Virus record (IMG/VR): IMGVR_UViG_3300013372_003156
Span: 1-44,620 of that record
DNA from: a virus
Reading direction: 5' to 3' (one strand)
Length of the DNA: 44,620 bases
The notes below the pieces were generated by a model. It had not been told where the DNA came from, ran no database searches, and was given only the letters and a program-made list of their open reading frames with translations. The position numbers were made by a program, and so were the translations under genes. Below are positions 27,581 to 34,670 of this stretch, piece after piece (the first letter of the stretch is position 1; every line of letters starts with the position of its first letter).

Positions 27581-28444
27581 ATGGCCACAATGCGCGAGTC
27601 ATTAAAGAAACTAGTAGAGGTTGCAAAGCCTGTTCCTGGTGATGAGCAGGAATTTGTGGCTAAGCATGGTATGAAGGTTATGGACTTCCAAGGTAAGGAT
27701 TCCATTTCTACTGAAAGTCCATCCGACTTAATCAGAAAGAATGTTGACTATATCAAAGGTCCAGGTCAAGGTGAAAGAGCAAGTGACGACCATGGTCACG
27801 ATGCACCAGGTGAATCAGAAGCTGCATACAATATTCCTGAGTCAAGAGATGCTAAGCTTGCCAAGCTATCAGAAATGATGGGTATGATGGGCCCTAGCTA
27901 TGAGAATGGCAAAGACAAAGATGAAGACGAAGATGAAGACGAAGATGAAGACGAAGATGAAGATGATGAGGATGAGGATGATGAAGATAAGAAGGAAGTG
28001 AAAGAAGCTAAAAAGCAAGTTGTTGGTGTAGAGATGCACTATAAGCATGCAACAAAGAAGCCTTTCAAGGTTACACACTTCTCAGTTCAAGATGCCGAGC
28101 GTGGCAGAAAAGATTATGAGAAGATGGGTTATAAGTTAGTTGGTAAGAAAGCACAGATGGGTGAAGAAGCAGAGCAGGTTGATGAAAATTTACCATTGCT
28201 TCCAAAGCAAAAACAAATTGCTCGTGACCTTCTAAAAAAGGAAATGGAAGACCGTAAAAAGCAACGCAACGACAACAGACAAGCTGGTACACCAAAGCTA
28301 ATGGAAGAAGATAGAAGGGATGCTAATAATGAAGTTCGTCGACATATAATGGCTACACCAAGACTTGTTCATAAAGCAGACACATTCAAAAAAATGAAGA
28401 ATATGCTGCAATCAGTTAATAAACATGATAATGTGGGTTCATGA
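27581..28444 (+). CDS. Probable prohead core/scaffold protein with acidic tract (gp68 position)
   Basis: A 287-residue protein with GGGG upstream of the ATG. It occupies the T4 gene 68 position between gp67 and gp21, but it is about twice as long as T4 gp68 and I see no direct similarity. Residues about 110-140 are an almost uninterrupted Asp/Glu run encoded by a 12-base tandem repeat. The C-terminal half is basic and helical. A strongly acidic middle with basic ends suits a scaffold or internal protein. The next gene overlaps its stop (ATGA). Confidence 0.6.
   Translation: MATMRESLKKLVEVAKPVPGDEQEFVAKHGMKVMDFQGKDSISTESPSDLIRKNVDYIKGPGQGERASDDHGHDAPGESEAAYNIPESRDAKLAKLSEMMGMMGPSYENGKDKDEDEDEDEDEDEDEDDEDEDDEDKKEVKEAKKQVVGVEMHYKHATKKPFKVTHFSVQDAERGRKDYEKMGYKLVGKKAQMGEEAEQVDENLPLLPKQKQIARDLLKKEMEDRKKQRNDNRQAGTPKLMEEDRRDANNEVRRHIMATPRLVHKADTFKKMKNMLQSVNKHDNVGS
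27920..27990 (+). repeat. 12-base tandem repeat encoding the acidic run
   Basis: GATGAAGACGAA occurs three times perfectly in tandem (27920-27955) and then degenerates through GATGAAGATGAT-type units. All units are in frame and encode Asp-Glu-Asp-Glu. Copy number could vary by slippage without breaking the frame. Confidence 0.8.
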
Positions 28445-28722
28445 AAGGTTTTATAGATTATCTTAATGAAGAAAGTGAACTACAAGGGTCTTTGCATAGC
28501 AAGAATCCAATGAAGGTTAGAAAAGCTGCTGGAGAGCTTAGAGCAGAAATGCGTAATAAGATTCCGGCGAGCCATGCAGAAAGGTTAATTAGTAAGTATA
28601 GTAACCATCCTAAGCTTGCTACAGAGTTAAGAAACGCAAAAGAAAAGTATCCAGAGGCTGATGTAAGACCAATATTAAAAACTCACATCAGACAAATGGG
28701 TATTAAACATATGGGTGTATAA
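28441..28722 (+). CDS. Small protein with a capsid-targeting-like N-terminus
   Basis: A 93-residue protein whose ATG overlaps the previous stop. Its first ten residues are Met-Lys-Gly-Phe-Ile-Asp-Tyr-Leu-Asn-Glu. From memory, the T4 internal protein III targeting sequence is Met-Lys-Thr-Tyr-Gln-Glu-Phe-Ile-Ala-Glu, and every aromatic, aliphatic and Glu position coincides. In T4 this leader directs the protein into the prohead core and gp21 cuts after the Glu. The rest is a small basic helical protein rich in Lys and Arg, suitable for binding packaged DNA. It lies two genes upstream of gp21. I infer an internal head protein; the function of the mature part is unknown. Confidence 0.6.
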   Translation: MKGFIDYLNEESELQGSLHSKNPMKVRKAAGELRAEMRNKIPASHAERLISKYSNHPKLATELRNAKEKYPEADVRPILKTHIRQMGIKHMGV

Positions 28723-28724
28723 CA

Positions 28725-28991
28725 ATGCCAGATTACGTAAAATTTAAAGCTTCAGAAATTGCTCTAACAACAGCAAACAATGTAAATTTAGCTAGTGTTG
28801 TTAGATTGCTCAATTCAAATACAACAACTGCTTCAACAATTACTATTGCCAATAGTGGCGGTACAATTGCTACATTTACTCTTAATTTTGCTGGCACCGA
28901 CGGTAGTGAAATGTATCTTGTCAAAGAACCAACAGATACATTAGCAGCAACAAATGGTACTGTTAAAGCTGCATCAGTTGCATACAAATAA
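28725..28991 (+). CDS. Small beta-rich virion protein (possible head decoration)
   Basis: An 88-residue protein starting two bases after the previous stop. It is rich in Thr, Ala, Asn and Val, with alternating strands and almost no Lys/Glu clusters: Phe-Lys-Ala-Ser-Glu-Ile-Ala-Leu-Thr-Thr-Ala at the start, and Lys-Glu-Pro-Thr-Asp-Thr-Leu-Ala-Ala-Thr-Asn-Gly-Thr near the end. Similar small proteins occur next to the head genes of marine T4-like phages. Size, composition and position between core proteins and gp21 favour a capsid decoration or head-fibre protein. This is inference, because there is no recognised motif. Confidence 0.55.
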   Translation: MPDYVKFKASEIALTTANNVNLASVVRLLNSNTTTASTITIANSGGTIATFTLNFAGTDGSEMYLVKEPTDTLAATNGTVKAASVAYK

Positions 28992-29003
28992 GAGAGAACA
29001 ACA

Positions 29004-29675
29004 ATGAAACTAATCTGCGAAGTACTAGAAGAAGTACAACTAATTACAGAAGAAAAGGAAGATGGCAAGAAGGACTTCTATATTGAAGGTGTCTTCATGC
29101 AGGCTGACCTAAAGAATAGAAATGGCCGTATCTATCCTATGCCTGTAATGGAAAAGGAAGTTAACCGCTACGTTAAAGAATACGTAGATACAAAGAGAGC
29201 TTTTGGTGAGCTAGGCCACCCAGAAGGCCCACAAATTAATCTTGACCGTATTTCACACATGATTACGGAATTAAAAAGAGATGGATCAAACATTGTTGGT
29301 CGTGCTAAGATTCTTGAAACACCAATGGGTAACATTGCCAAGAACATTATTCAAGGTGGCGGTGCTTTAGGCGTTTCATCACGTGGCATGGGTTCACTAA
29401 AAGATAAAAATGGCATTATGGAAGTCCAAGATGACTTCACTCTTGCCACAGCTGCTGATATTGTAGCTGACCCTTCAGCACCAGGTGCATTTGTTAACGG
29501 TATTATGGAGGGTGTTGAGTTCTGGTATGATGTTGATGGTAGATTGAAAAAAGAACAGGTAGCATATCAAGCAAAAGCAAGTATTGAGGATCTAGCAAAA
29601 CATAAAAAATTAAATGAAGAAAAATTGCTTCAAGTTTTTGAAACATATATTAATCGATTAAAATCCCAGTTATGA
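29004..29675 (+). CDS. 21: Prohead core scaffold and protease gp21
   Basis: A 223-residue protein (T4 about 212). The herpes-assemblin-like protease fold is marked by Asn-Arg-Asn-Gly-Arg-Ile-Tyr-Pro near residue 38, His72 in Gly-Glu-Leu-Gly-His-Pro, and Ser125/Ser126 in Gly-Val-Ser-Ser-Arg-Gly, followed by an Asp-rich segment ending Ile-Val-Ala-Asp-Pro-Ser. These fit a Ser-His serine protease. gp21 cleaves gp22, gp67, internal proteins and the gp23 leader after Glu in (Leu/Ile)-x-Glu. It overlaps the next small gene by ATGA. Confidence 0.92.
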   Translation: MKLICEVLEEVQLITEEKEDGKKDFYIEGVFMQADLKNRNGRIYPMPVMEKEVNRYVKEYVDTKRAFGELGHPEGPQINLDRISHMITELKRDGSNIVGRAKILETPMGNIAKNIIQGGGALGVSSRGMGSLKDKNGIMEVQDDFTLATAADIVADPSAPGAFVNGIMEGVEFWYDVDGRLKKEQVAYQAKASIEDLAKHKKLNEEKLLQVFETYINRLKSQL

Positions 29676-29920
29676 CATTCTACGTGTATGCTCTAATAGA
29701 TCCTGTTAATAACATACCCTATAAGCCTAATTATAATAATCAAAAACTTTATGTTGATAAAAGTGTTAGCAGAAACGAAGGGTCAAAAAACCCACACTCT
29801 GTTAAAATAGTTGTTGATAATGTAGTATTTGGATGCAAAAAGGATGCCTGTTTACACTATGGTGTATCTAGAAATACTTTTGAAAAGCATTACAAGTATA
29901 AAACGCTGTCAAAACTTTAA
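29672..29920 (+). pseudogene. Remnant of a GIY-YIG-type homing endonuclease
   Basis: An 82-residue frame starting inside the gp21 stop (ATGA). It begins Thr-Phe-Tyr-Val-Tyr-Ala-Leu-Ile-Asp-Pro-Val-Asn-Asn-Ile-Pro-Tyr, the usual opening of GIY-YIG endonucleases, but the Tyr-Ile-Gly-Lys-Gly that should follow, and the catalytic Arg/Glu region, are absent. The C-terminal half (about 45-76), with Lys-Ile-Val-Val-Asp-Asn-Val-Val-Phe ... Ala-Cys-Leu-His-Tyr-Gly-Val-Ser-Arg-Asn-Thr-Phe, matches the DNA-binding IENR/NUMOD-type repeat usual at the end of such enzymes. An internal in-frame deletion of the nuclease core would give exactly this. It sits between gp21 and gp22. A small expressed DNA-binding protein is an alternative reading. 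Confidence 0.6.
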
Positions 29921-29923
29921 TTT

Positions 29924-29931
29924 TATAAATA
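29924..29931 (+). promoter_or_regulatory. T4-like late promoter (TATAAATA) before gp22
   Basis: An exact TATAAATA 48 bases before the gp22 ATG, in the only gap between the endonuclease remnant and the scaffold gene. Confidence 0.7.
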
Positions 29932-29971
29932 ATATTAACCAATTTACGTAAATTATTTGGGAGAAAATACA

Positions 29972-30838
29972 ATGTCAGAAGTACTTCACGAAGAAGATTT
30001 TAAGGTACCAGGTGTTAACGCATCTGTTGCCGGTCCTGTAGACCCAGCTGGTGGTAAGGACTCATCAAAGGCAGCCAAGAAAGATGCTGGCATGCCAATG
30101 GAAAAGCTAAAGGCCGTACAAGAGGACCTAGCTGCTCTATTTGATGGTTCAGAACTATCAGAGGATTTCAGAGAAAAAGCAACGGTCATTTTTGAAGCTG
30201 CTATCAACGAGAAGGTTTCTGGCGTTGTAGCATCTCTAGAAGAGCAATACGAAGCACGCCTAACTGAAGAAGTTGGTGCAATTGAAGAAGCCCTAGTAGA
30301 GAAGATTGACAGCTACCTAGACTACGTAGTAGAGCAATGGGTAGAAGAGAACAAGCTAGCAATTGAAAGCGGTATTAAGGCCGAAGTAGTTGAGAGCTTT
30401 ATGGAAGGCCTAAAGGGTCTTTTCACAGAACATTATGTTGATGCTCCAGAAGAGAAGCTAGATGTACTAGCCCAGACAGCTGCTGAAGTTGAAGAACTAA
30501 AAGCTAAGCTATCTGCATCAATCAATGAAAATATTGAACTATCTAAGAAGCTAGAATCAGCAGAAGCAGAGAAGGCATTTACTGAAGTATCAGAAGGCCT
30601 AGCTGCAACTCAAGTAGAGAAGTTTCGCACATTAGCAGAAGGCCTAGAGTATGCCGACGTTTCTTCATATAAGAAGAAGCTAGGTATGATCAAGGAATCA
30701 TATTTTGCTGCTAAGAAGGTAGAGTCAAATGCTCAGCAACAACTAAATGAGGAAGTCGCTCCTGCTCCAGCAGAGAAGGCAGTTGATCCAGTCATGAACA
30801 AGTACGCTGCGGCAATCTCTCGTTCGGTCCAAAAGTAA
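29972..30838 (+). CDS. 22: Prohead scaffold protein gp22
   Basis: 288 residues from the ATG at 29972, preceded by GGGAGA; an in-frame TTG at 29957 is less likely. It is Glu/Lys/Ala-rich, with a long predicted helical and coiled-coil region (about 45-240) and the block Val-Ser-Gly-Val-Val-Ala-Ser-Leu-Glu-Glu-Gln-Tyr-Glu common to T4-type scaffolds. A short Pro/Ala linker leads to a conserved C-terminal helix ending Tyr-Ala-Ala-Ala-Ile-Ser-Arg-Ser. The protein forms the prohead core on which gp23 assembles and is destroyed by gp21. T4 gp22 has about 269 residues. It directly precedes gp23, as in T4. Confidence 0.9.
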   Translation: MSEVLHEEDFKVPGVNASVAGPVDPAGGKDSSKAAKKDAGMPMEKLKAVQEDLAALFDGSELSEDFREKATVIFEAAINEKVSGVVASLEEQYEARLTEEVGAIEEALVEKIDSYLDYVVEQWVEENKLAIESGIKAEVVESFMEGLKGLFTEHYVDAPEEKLDVLAQTAAEVEELKAKLSASINENIELSKKLESAEAEKAFTEVSEGLAATQVEKFRTLAEGLEYADVSSYKKKLGMIKESYFAAKKVESNAQQQLNEEVAPAPAEKAVDPVMNKYAAAISRSVQK

Positions 30839-30844
30839 TCAATT

Positions 30845-30852
30845 TATAAATA
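30845..30852 (+). promoter_or_regulatory. T4-like late promoter (TATAAATA) before gp23
   Basis: An exact TATAAATA 29 bases before the gp23 ribosome binding region (AAAGGAG), giving the capsid gene a dedicated late transcript. Confidence 0.75.
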
Positions 30853-30880
30853 TTAGATAACCCCCAAAGGAGAAATAAAG

Positions 30881-32203
30881 ATGTTTTCTAACGAACAACT
30901 TCTAAAGAAGTGGCAGCCAGTTCTTGAGCACGCAGATCTTCCATCAATTAAGGACAATCTACGTAAGTCAGTAACAGCTCAGCTACTAGAAAATACAGAG
31001 CGTTCAATGAAGGAACAGGGCGGTATGCCACGTGCTCTTCTTGAGGCTTACTCAGTAACAAACGACACTGGCACAGCTGGTTTCGGCGATGGCGTTGCAA
31101 ACTACGATCCAGTTCTAATCAGCTTGGTTCGCCGTTCAATGCCAAACCTAGTTGCTTATGACGTCTGCGGCGTTCAGCCAATGACAGGTCCAACAGGCTT
31201 GATCTTTGCTATGAGAAGCAAGTATGTTGACCAATCAAACTCAGCAACAGAAGCATTCTACAACGAAGCAAACACAGCCTTCTCATCAGTAGCCCTAGGT
31301 AACTCAACAGTTAACCTACCAGGTCAGCGCCACGTTGGTACAGTACCAGGCACAGCAAACAATGCTGAGTCAAATACTTACAACTTTGTTGGTGGTATGA
31401 CAACATCTACTGCTGAAGGCAACAATACATTTGCCAACATGGCCTTCTCAATTGAAAAAGTTTCAGTTGAAGCAAAGAGCCGTGCATTGAAGGCAGAGTA
31501 CACAATGGAATTGGCACAAGACTTGAAGGCAATTCATGGTCTAGATGCTGAGTCAGAGTTGTCAAACATTCTACAATCAGAAATTCTTGTAGAAATCAAC
31601 CGTGAAGTTATCCGCACAATCAACGTAGTTGCTAAGCGCGGTGCCAACACAACAACATCAGCTGGTACATTCGACCTAGACGTCGATGCCAACGGTCGTT
31701 GGTCAGTTGAGAAGTTCAAGGGTCTATTGTTCCAGATCGAGCGCGAAGCTAACCAAATTGCCAAGGACACACGTCGTGGCAAGGGTAACATCATTCTTTG
31801 CTCTTCAGATGTTGCATCTGCATTGCAAATGGCTGGTGTTCTAGATTACGCTCCTGCTCTAAATAGCAACGCTCTAAACGTTGACGACACAGGCAACACA
31901 TTTGCTGGTGTTCTAAACGGTCGTATCAAGGTCTACATCGACCCATACGTAACAGACAACTATATGACAGTTGGCTATAAGGGCGCAAGCGCATTCGATG
32001 CTGGTATCTTCTACTGCCCATACGTTCCTCTACAAATGGTTCGTGCAGTTGGCGAAGATAACTTCCAGCCAAAGATTGGCTTCAAGACTCGCTACGGCAT
32101 GGTAGCAAATCCATTCGCAGAAGGTGCTGCATATGGTGCTGGTGCTATGACAAAGGACGCAAACGTATACTACAGACGCGTCGTAGTAAGCAACCTACTA
32201 TAA
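30881..32203 (+). CDS. 23: Major capsid protein gp23
   Basis: A 440-residue protein (T4 521). The match to T4 gp23 is direct: Leu-Leu-Lys-Lys-Trp-Gln-Pro-Val-Leu-Glu at the start, Val-Arg-Arg-Ser-Met-Pro-Asn-Leu-Val-Ala-Tyr-Asp-Val-Cys-Gly-Val-Gln-Pro-Met, Glu-Ala-Lys-Ser-Arg-x-Leu-Lys-Ala, Glu-Leu-Ala-Gln-Asp-Leu-Lys-Ala-x-His-Gly, and Gly-Phe-Lys-Thr-Arg-Tyr-Gly near the end. The expected gp21 cleavage is after Glu55 in Ala-Leu-Leu-Glu, at the place of the T4 Leu-Thr-Glu site, removing a helical leader. The shorter length reflects a reduced insertion region (about 130-180). It has a strong ribosome binding site and is closed by a strong terminator. Confidence 0.96.
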   Translation: MFSNEQLLKKWQPVLEHADLPSIKDNLRKSVTAQLLENTERSMKEQGGMPRALLEAYSVTNDTGTAGFGDGVANYDPVLISLVRRSMPNLVAYDVCGVQPMTGPTGLIFAMRSKYVDQSNSATEAFYNEANTAFSSVALGNSTVNLPGQRHVGTVPGTANNAESNTYNFVGGMTTSTAEGNNTFANMAFSIEKVSVEAKSRALKAEYTMELAQDLKAIHGLDAESELSNILQSEILVEINREVIRTINVVAKRGANTTTSAGTFDLDVDANGRWSVEKFKGLLFQIEREANQIAKDTRRGKGNIILCSSDVASALQMAGVLDYAPALNSNALNVDDTGNTFAGVLNGRIKVYIDPYVTDNYMTVGYKGASAFDAGIFYCPYVPLQMVRAVGEDNFQPKIGFKTRYGMVANPFAEGAAYGAGAMTKDANVYYRRVVVSNLL

Positions 32204-32224
32204 TCCTTAACCGGAAAATAGAAA

Positions 32225-32253
32225 GAGAGGGCCGCGAAAGCGGCCCTTTTTTT
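32225..32253. terminator. Strong terminator after gp23, shared with a convergent gene
   Basis: AGGGCCGC (32228-32235) pairs with GCGGCCCT (32240-32247) around a GAAA tetraloop, and the T-tract runs to 32253. On the minus strand the same hairpin is followed by A/T bases, so it can also stop the convergent gene ending at 32264. Its stem resembles the hairpin after gp19. Confidence 0.85.
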
Positions 32254-32263
32254 ATGCCTGAGG

Positions 32264-32692
32264 TTAGGCAATTAGTTCGGTGTAGGGAACATTCTTATAT
32301 CGGTTGAACAGATGTAGGTTATTAGCCAACCACTGTTCCATTTCTTTCGTTTTACGATCCTCGTTGTCTCCGTTGCTTGTAGTTAGGTCAACGATCCATC
32401 TTGGTCCAATTAAAGTTCCATCATCGTTACAATACTGTCTCCAGTAAATTGCAGCACAACCGTTTGGTTTACTTTTGATGTGTTCGGATGCGTAACATAT
32501 TTTATGGAAAGTTTTTGTAGATTGATTAAATGCTGGAAAGCTCAGGTAACCAGTAACATCGCCTCTTGGAATTTTGAAAGTTTTACTCGATGGCCAAATA
32601 ACTTGCCAAAGTTTTTTCCGTTGTATTGGTCCAAGATTATCACCAAAGACCTCTTTCCCTATGCACTGATGCATTTGAATTAACTTGTTCAC
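32264..32692 (-). CDS. Unrecognised protein, the only minus-strand gene
   Basis: A 142-residue protein read on the minus strand from a GTG at 32692. GAGG lies about seven bases upstream on that strand, so the start is well supported. It has several Trp residues, three Cys and a mildly basic N-terminal half, with Trp-Ile-Val-Asp-Leu-Thr-Thr-Ser near residue 99 and a helical, acidic C-terminus. No signal peptide or membrane segment is evident. It is transcribed against all neighbours from its own sigma70-type promoter and stops at the gp23 terminator. That arrangement is typical of a separately acquired early gene. I do not recognise a family. Confidence 0.7.
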   Translation of the reverse strand: MNKLIQMHQCIGKEVFGDNLGPIQRKKLWQVIWPSSKTFKIPRGDVTGYLSFPAFNQSTKTFHKICYASEHIKSKPNGCAAIYWRQYCNDDGTLIGPRWIVDLTTSNGDNEDRKTKEMEQWLANNLHLFNRYKNVPYTELIA

Positions 32693-32724
32693 ATTAACCT
32701 CAGATGTTGTTCAGAACAGCTACC

Positions 32725-32752
32725 ATTATACATACATTTGAACTGCAGTCAA
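32725..32752 (-). promoter_or_regulatory. Sigma70-type promoter for the minus-strand gene
   Basis: On the minus strand, TTGACT (complement of 32747-32752) and TATAAT (complement of 32725-32730) are separated by 16 bases, near-consensus. The -35 box lies within TTGAACTGCAGTCAA (plus strand), an almost perfect inverted repeat that could serve as an operator. Confidence 0.75.
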
Positions 32753-32810
32753 CCAGCTATTTGTAACTTGTTGATTTTAAACGTGTTTTAAACTATTGAT
32801 AAATATAGGT

Positions 32811-33419
32811 ATGAAGATATCTACTTTCAAATCTTACTTGGGCGAGCAAGCTGAGCTAGGTCTTACTGTGTTTGACCTTGACGAAACTCTATTTCACACA
32901 AAAGCTAAAATCAAAGTGATGTATAGCGGTAAGGTTATCCACACATTAGACAATCAACAATACAACCACTATAAGCTTAAACAAGGCGAAAGCTTTGATT
33001 ATGGTGAGTTTAGAAGTGCTGAGGTATTTGAGAAGACCTCTACACCAGTAGCCAAGATGATAGGTAAAGCAAAGGCAATTATTAATAATGCATTTGCCAA
33101 AGGATCCAAAGTTATTATATCAACAGCCAGAGCAGACTTTGATAATAAAGAAATTTTCTTGAGAGCACTAGATGCTCATGGTATTGATACAAGCAAGATA
33201 CACGTTGAAAGAGCTGGTAACTTAAAGTTGGGGTCAAGTGCTAAAAACAAGAAGGCTATATTCCGCAAGTATCTAAGAAGTGGTCTATATAAAAGAATCA
33301 GATTTTTTGATGATGATACAAACAACTTAACAAGTTTTAAATCATTACAGAAAGAATATCCACAAATAACATTTGAGGCATGGCATGTAGGACCGTCAGG
33401 TTCTGTAACAAAATATTGA
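32811..33419 (+). CDS. HAD-superfamily phosphatase-like protein with capsid-targeting-like leader
   Basis: 202 residues from the ATG at 32811. HAD motif I is Phe-Asp-Leu-Asp-Glu-Thr-Leu (Asp22, Asp24), motif II is Ile-Ile-Ser-Thr-Ala-Arg, and the acidic motif IV is Phe-Phe-Asp-Asp-Asp-Thr-Asn-Asn. The fold therefore looks complete and the nucleophile is present; the substrate is unknown, though nucleic-acid 3'-phosphatases such as the T4 Pnk phosphatase half share this design. The N-terminus (Phe-Lys-Ser-Tyr-Leu-Gly-Glu at 6-12) matches the pattern of the T4 capsid-targeting leader and of the 28441 protein. If real, the enzyme would be packaged, and cleaved after Glu12. A GATAAATA ends only five bases before the ATG. 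Confidence 0.75.
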   Translation: MKISTFKSYLGEQAELGLTVFDLDETLFHTKAKIKVMYSGKVIHTLDNQQYNHYKLKQGESFDYGEFRSAEVFEKTSTPVAKMIGKAKAIINNAFAKGSKVIISTARADFDNKEIFLRALDAHGIDTSKIHVERAGNLKLGSSAKNKKAIFRKYLRSGLYKRIRFFDDDTNNLTSFKSLQKEYPQITFEAWHVGPSGSVTKY

Positions 33420-33427
33420 GGTGATGT

Positions 33428-33637
33428 ATGGTTGAAAATGCTCGGTTCCTAACAAAGTATATAAGAGACAACAGAACAGCAGAGCTGTTTGAACTTGAGG
33501 ATAGATCAGGTTACGTTGTAAGGATGATTCATAATAGAGTCATTAAGGAAGATAGAGTAATCAAAGGTAAGTCTATCCATTATATTGTTGACACATGTGA
33601 GAATTGGGTAGAAGGAATCATTGATCCATGGATTTAA
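33428..33637 (+). CDS. Small protein coupled to the radical SAM gene
   Basis: A 69-residue protein with GAGGTGATG immediately upstream of its ATG. It is compact and mixed alpha/beta, with one Cys and two Trp, and no recognised motif. Its last ten bases overlap the start of the radical SAM/SPASM gene in another frame. Small genes coupled to such enzymes are sometimes substrates or recognition partners, but there is no obvious precursor-peptide core here (no run of Cys, Gly or Ser at the end). I cannot assign a function. Confidence 0.55.
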   Translation: MVENARFLTKYIRDNRTAELFELEDRSGYVVRMIHNRVIKEDRVIKGKSIHYIVDTCENWVEGIIDPWI

Positions 33638-34650
33638 TTCCAATAGCAGTAAATGAGAATGGTATTAAAAATCATCCGCTGTTTGCCCATATAGTAAGAT
33701 TAGATTTTGACCTAACAGGGCTCTGTAATAGGCAGTGTTCATTCTGTCCTAGAAGCTTAGATGCTGTCCCACTATATCCCAATATCAACAAGCAAATGTC
33801 TCTTGAAACAGTTGAGATAGTAATAAAAGAATTACTCTCGATAGATTTCAAAGGCTGGGTTGAGCTTGCTGGAAGAGGTGAGAGTACACTCCATAAAAAA
33901 TTTGATACTATAGTTGATATGCTAACTGCTGCACCAAGAAAATGGAAGGTGAGACTAACCACAAATGGTTATAAGCTTGATGAGTGGTGGAACTCTCCTG
34001 TTGGTCAAAAATTAGATGAATTAATTTTAAATAGTTATGAGTCTAAAGAAGAATACGAGGAGAGGCAGCAAAAATATATAACCCTACCAAGTGGTGGTAA
34101 AGTTTATCATTATTATAAACAAGATGGATTTACTATTGATCAGATCAACAGCATGCCAAGCTACAAAGAAGATGGCAAGAGCTGGAAGCATGCTTTCAAT
34201 AATAGAGCTGGATATTTTAAAAATCAAGACAGAAGAAATGATATTCTTGATTACACAAACGTAGTTAAAATGCCAAATGGGCAAAGTGTGAAGATTAGTG
34301 ATTCACCATGTTGGCATCCAATGAGACAGATCTTTATTGATTTTGATGGTAACTATCAGATGTGCTGTAATGATTGGTCTAGTCAAATAAAAATTGGCAA
34401 CGTGCATGAAAGATCGCTAATTGATATGTTTGTGAATGATGAAAAGATTAATAGAATAAGATGGCGACTAATTAATAAAGATAGAACTCAAATTCTACCT
34501 TGTGCAATGTGTGATGACATACAGGGAGCAACAACCCAGGTAGGTAAAGTCATTGAAAAGTTTAGACAGACAAAAGCATATAAAGAACATGTTATTCCTT
34601 TAGCAAGACTTGGAAGAAGGTTTGATGAGGGATTGAAGGAGGGTATATGA
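33628..34650 (+). CDS. Radical SAM enzyme with C-terminal SPASM-like cysteine domain
   Basis: A 340-residue protein. The Cx3Cx2C motif (Cys33, Cys37, Cys40) binds the catalytic [4Fe-4S] cluster and SAM, and Arg-Leu-Asp-Phe-Asp-Leu-Thr-Gly before it is the usual first strand. A Gly-Arg-Gly-Glu-Ser-Thr segment (about 89-94) corresponds to the SAM-binding GGE-type motif. In the C-terminal part, Cys-Trp-His-Pro, Asp-Gly-Asn-Tyr-Gln-Met-Cys-Cys-Asn-Asp-Trp and Leu-Pro-Cys-Ala-Met-Cys form a SPASM-like auxiliary cluster site. SPASM enzymes act on peptides, sugars and alcohols; the substrate cannot be read from the sequence. It lies in a late-region accessory island next to the HAD protein. Confidence 0.85.
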   Translation: MDLIPIAVNENGIKNHPLFAHIVRLDFDLTGLCNRQCSFCPRSLDAVPLYPNINKQMSLETVEIVIKELLSIDFKGWVELAGRGESTLHKKFDTIVDMLTAAPRKWKVRLTTNGYKLDEWWNSPVGQKLDELILNSYESKEEYEERQQKYITLPSGGKVYHYYKQDGFTIDQINSMPSYKEDGKSWKHAFNNRAGYFKNQDRRNDILDYTNVVKMPNGQSVKISDSPCWHPMRQIFIDFDGNYQMCCNDWSSQIKIGNVHERSLIDMFVNDEKINRIRWRLINKDRTQILPCAMCDDIQGATTQVGKVIEKFRQTKAYKEHVIPLARLGRRFDEGLKEGI

Positions 34651-34670
34651 GACCGCGGTTGAAGACACAA

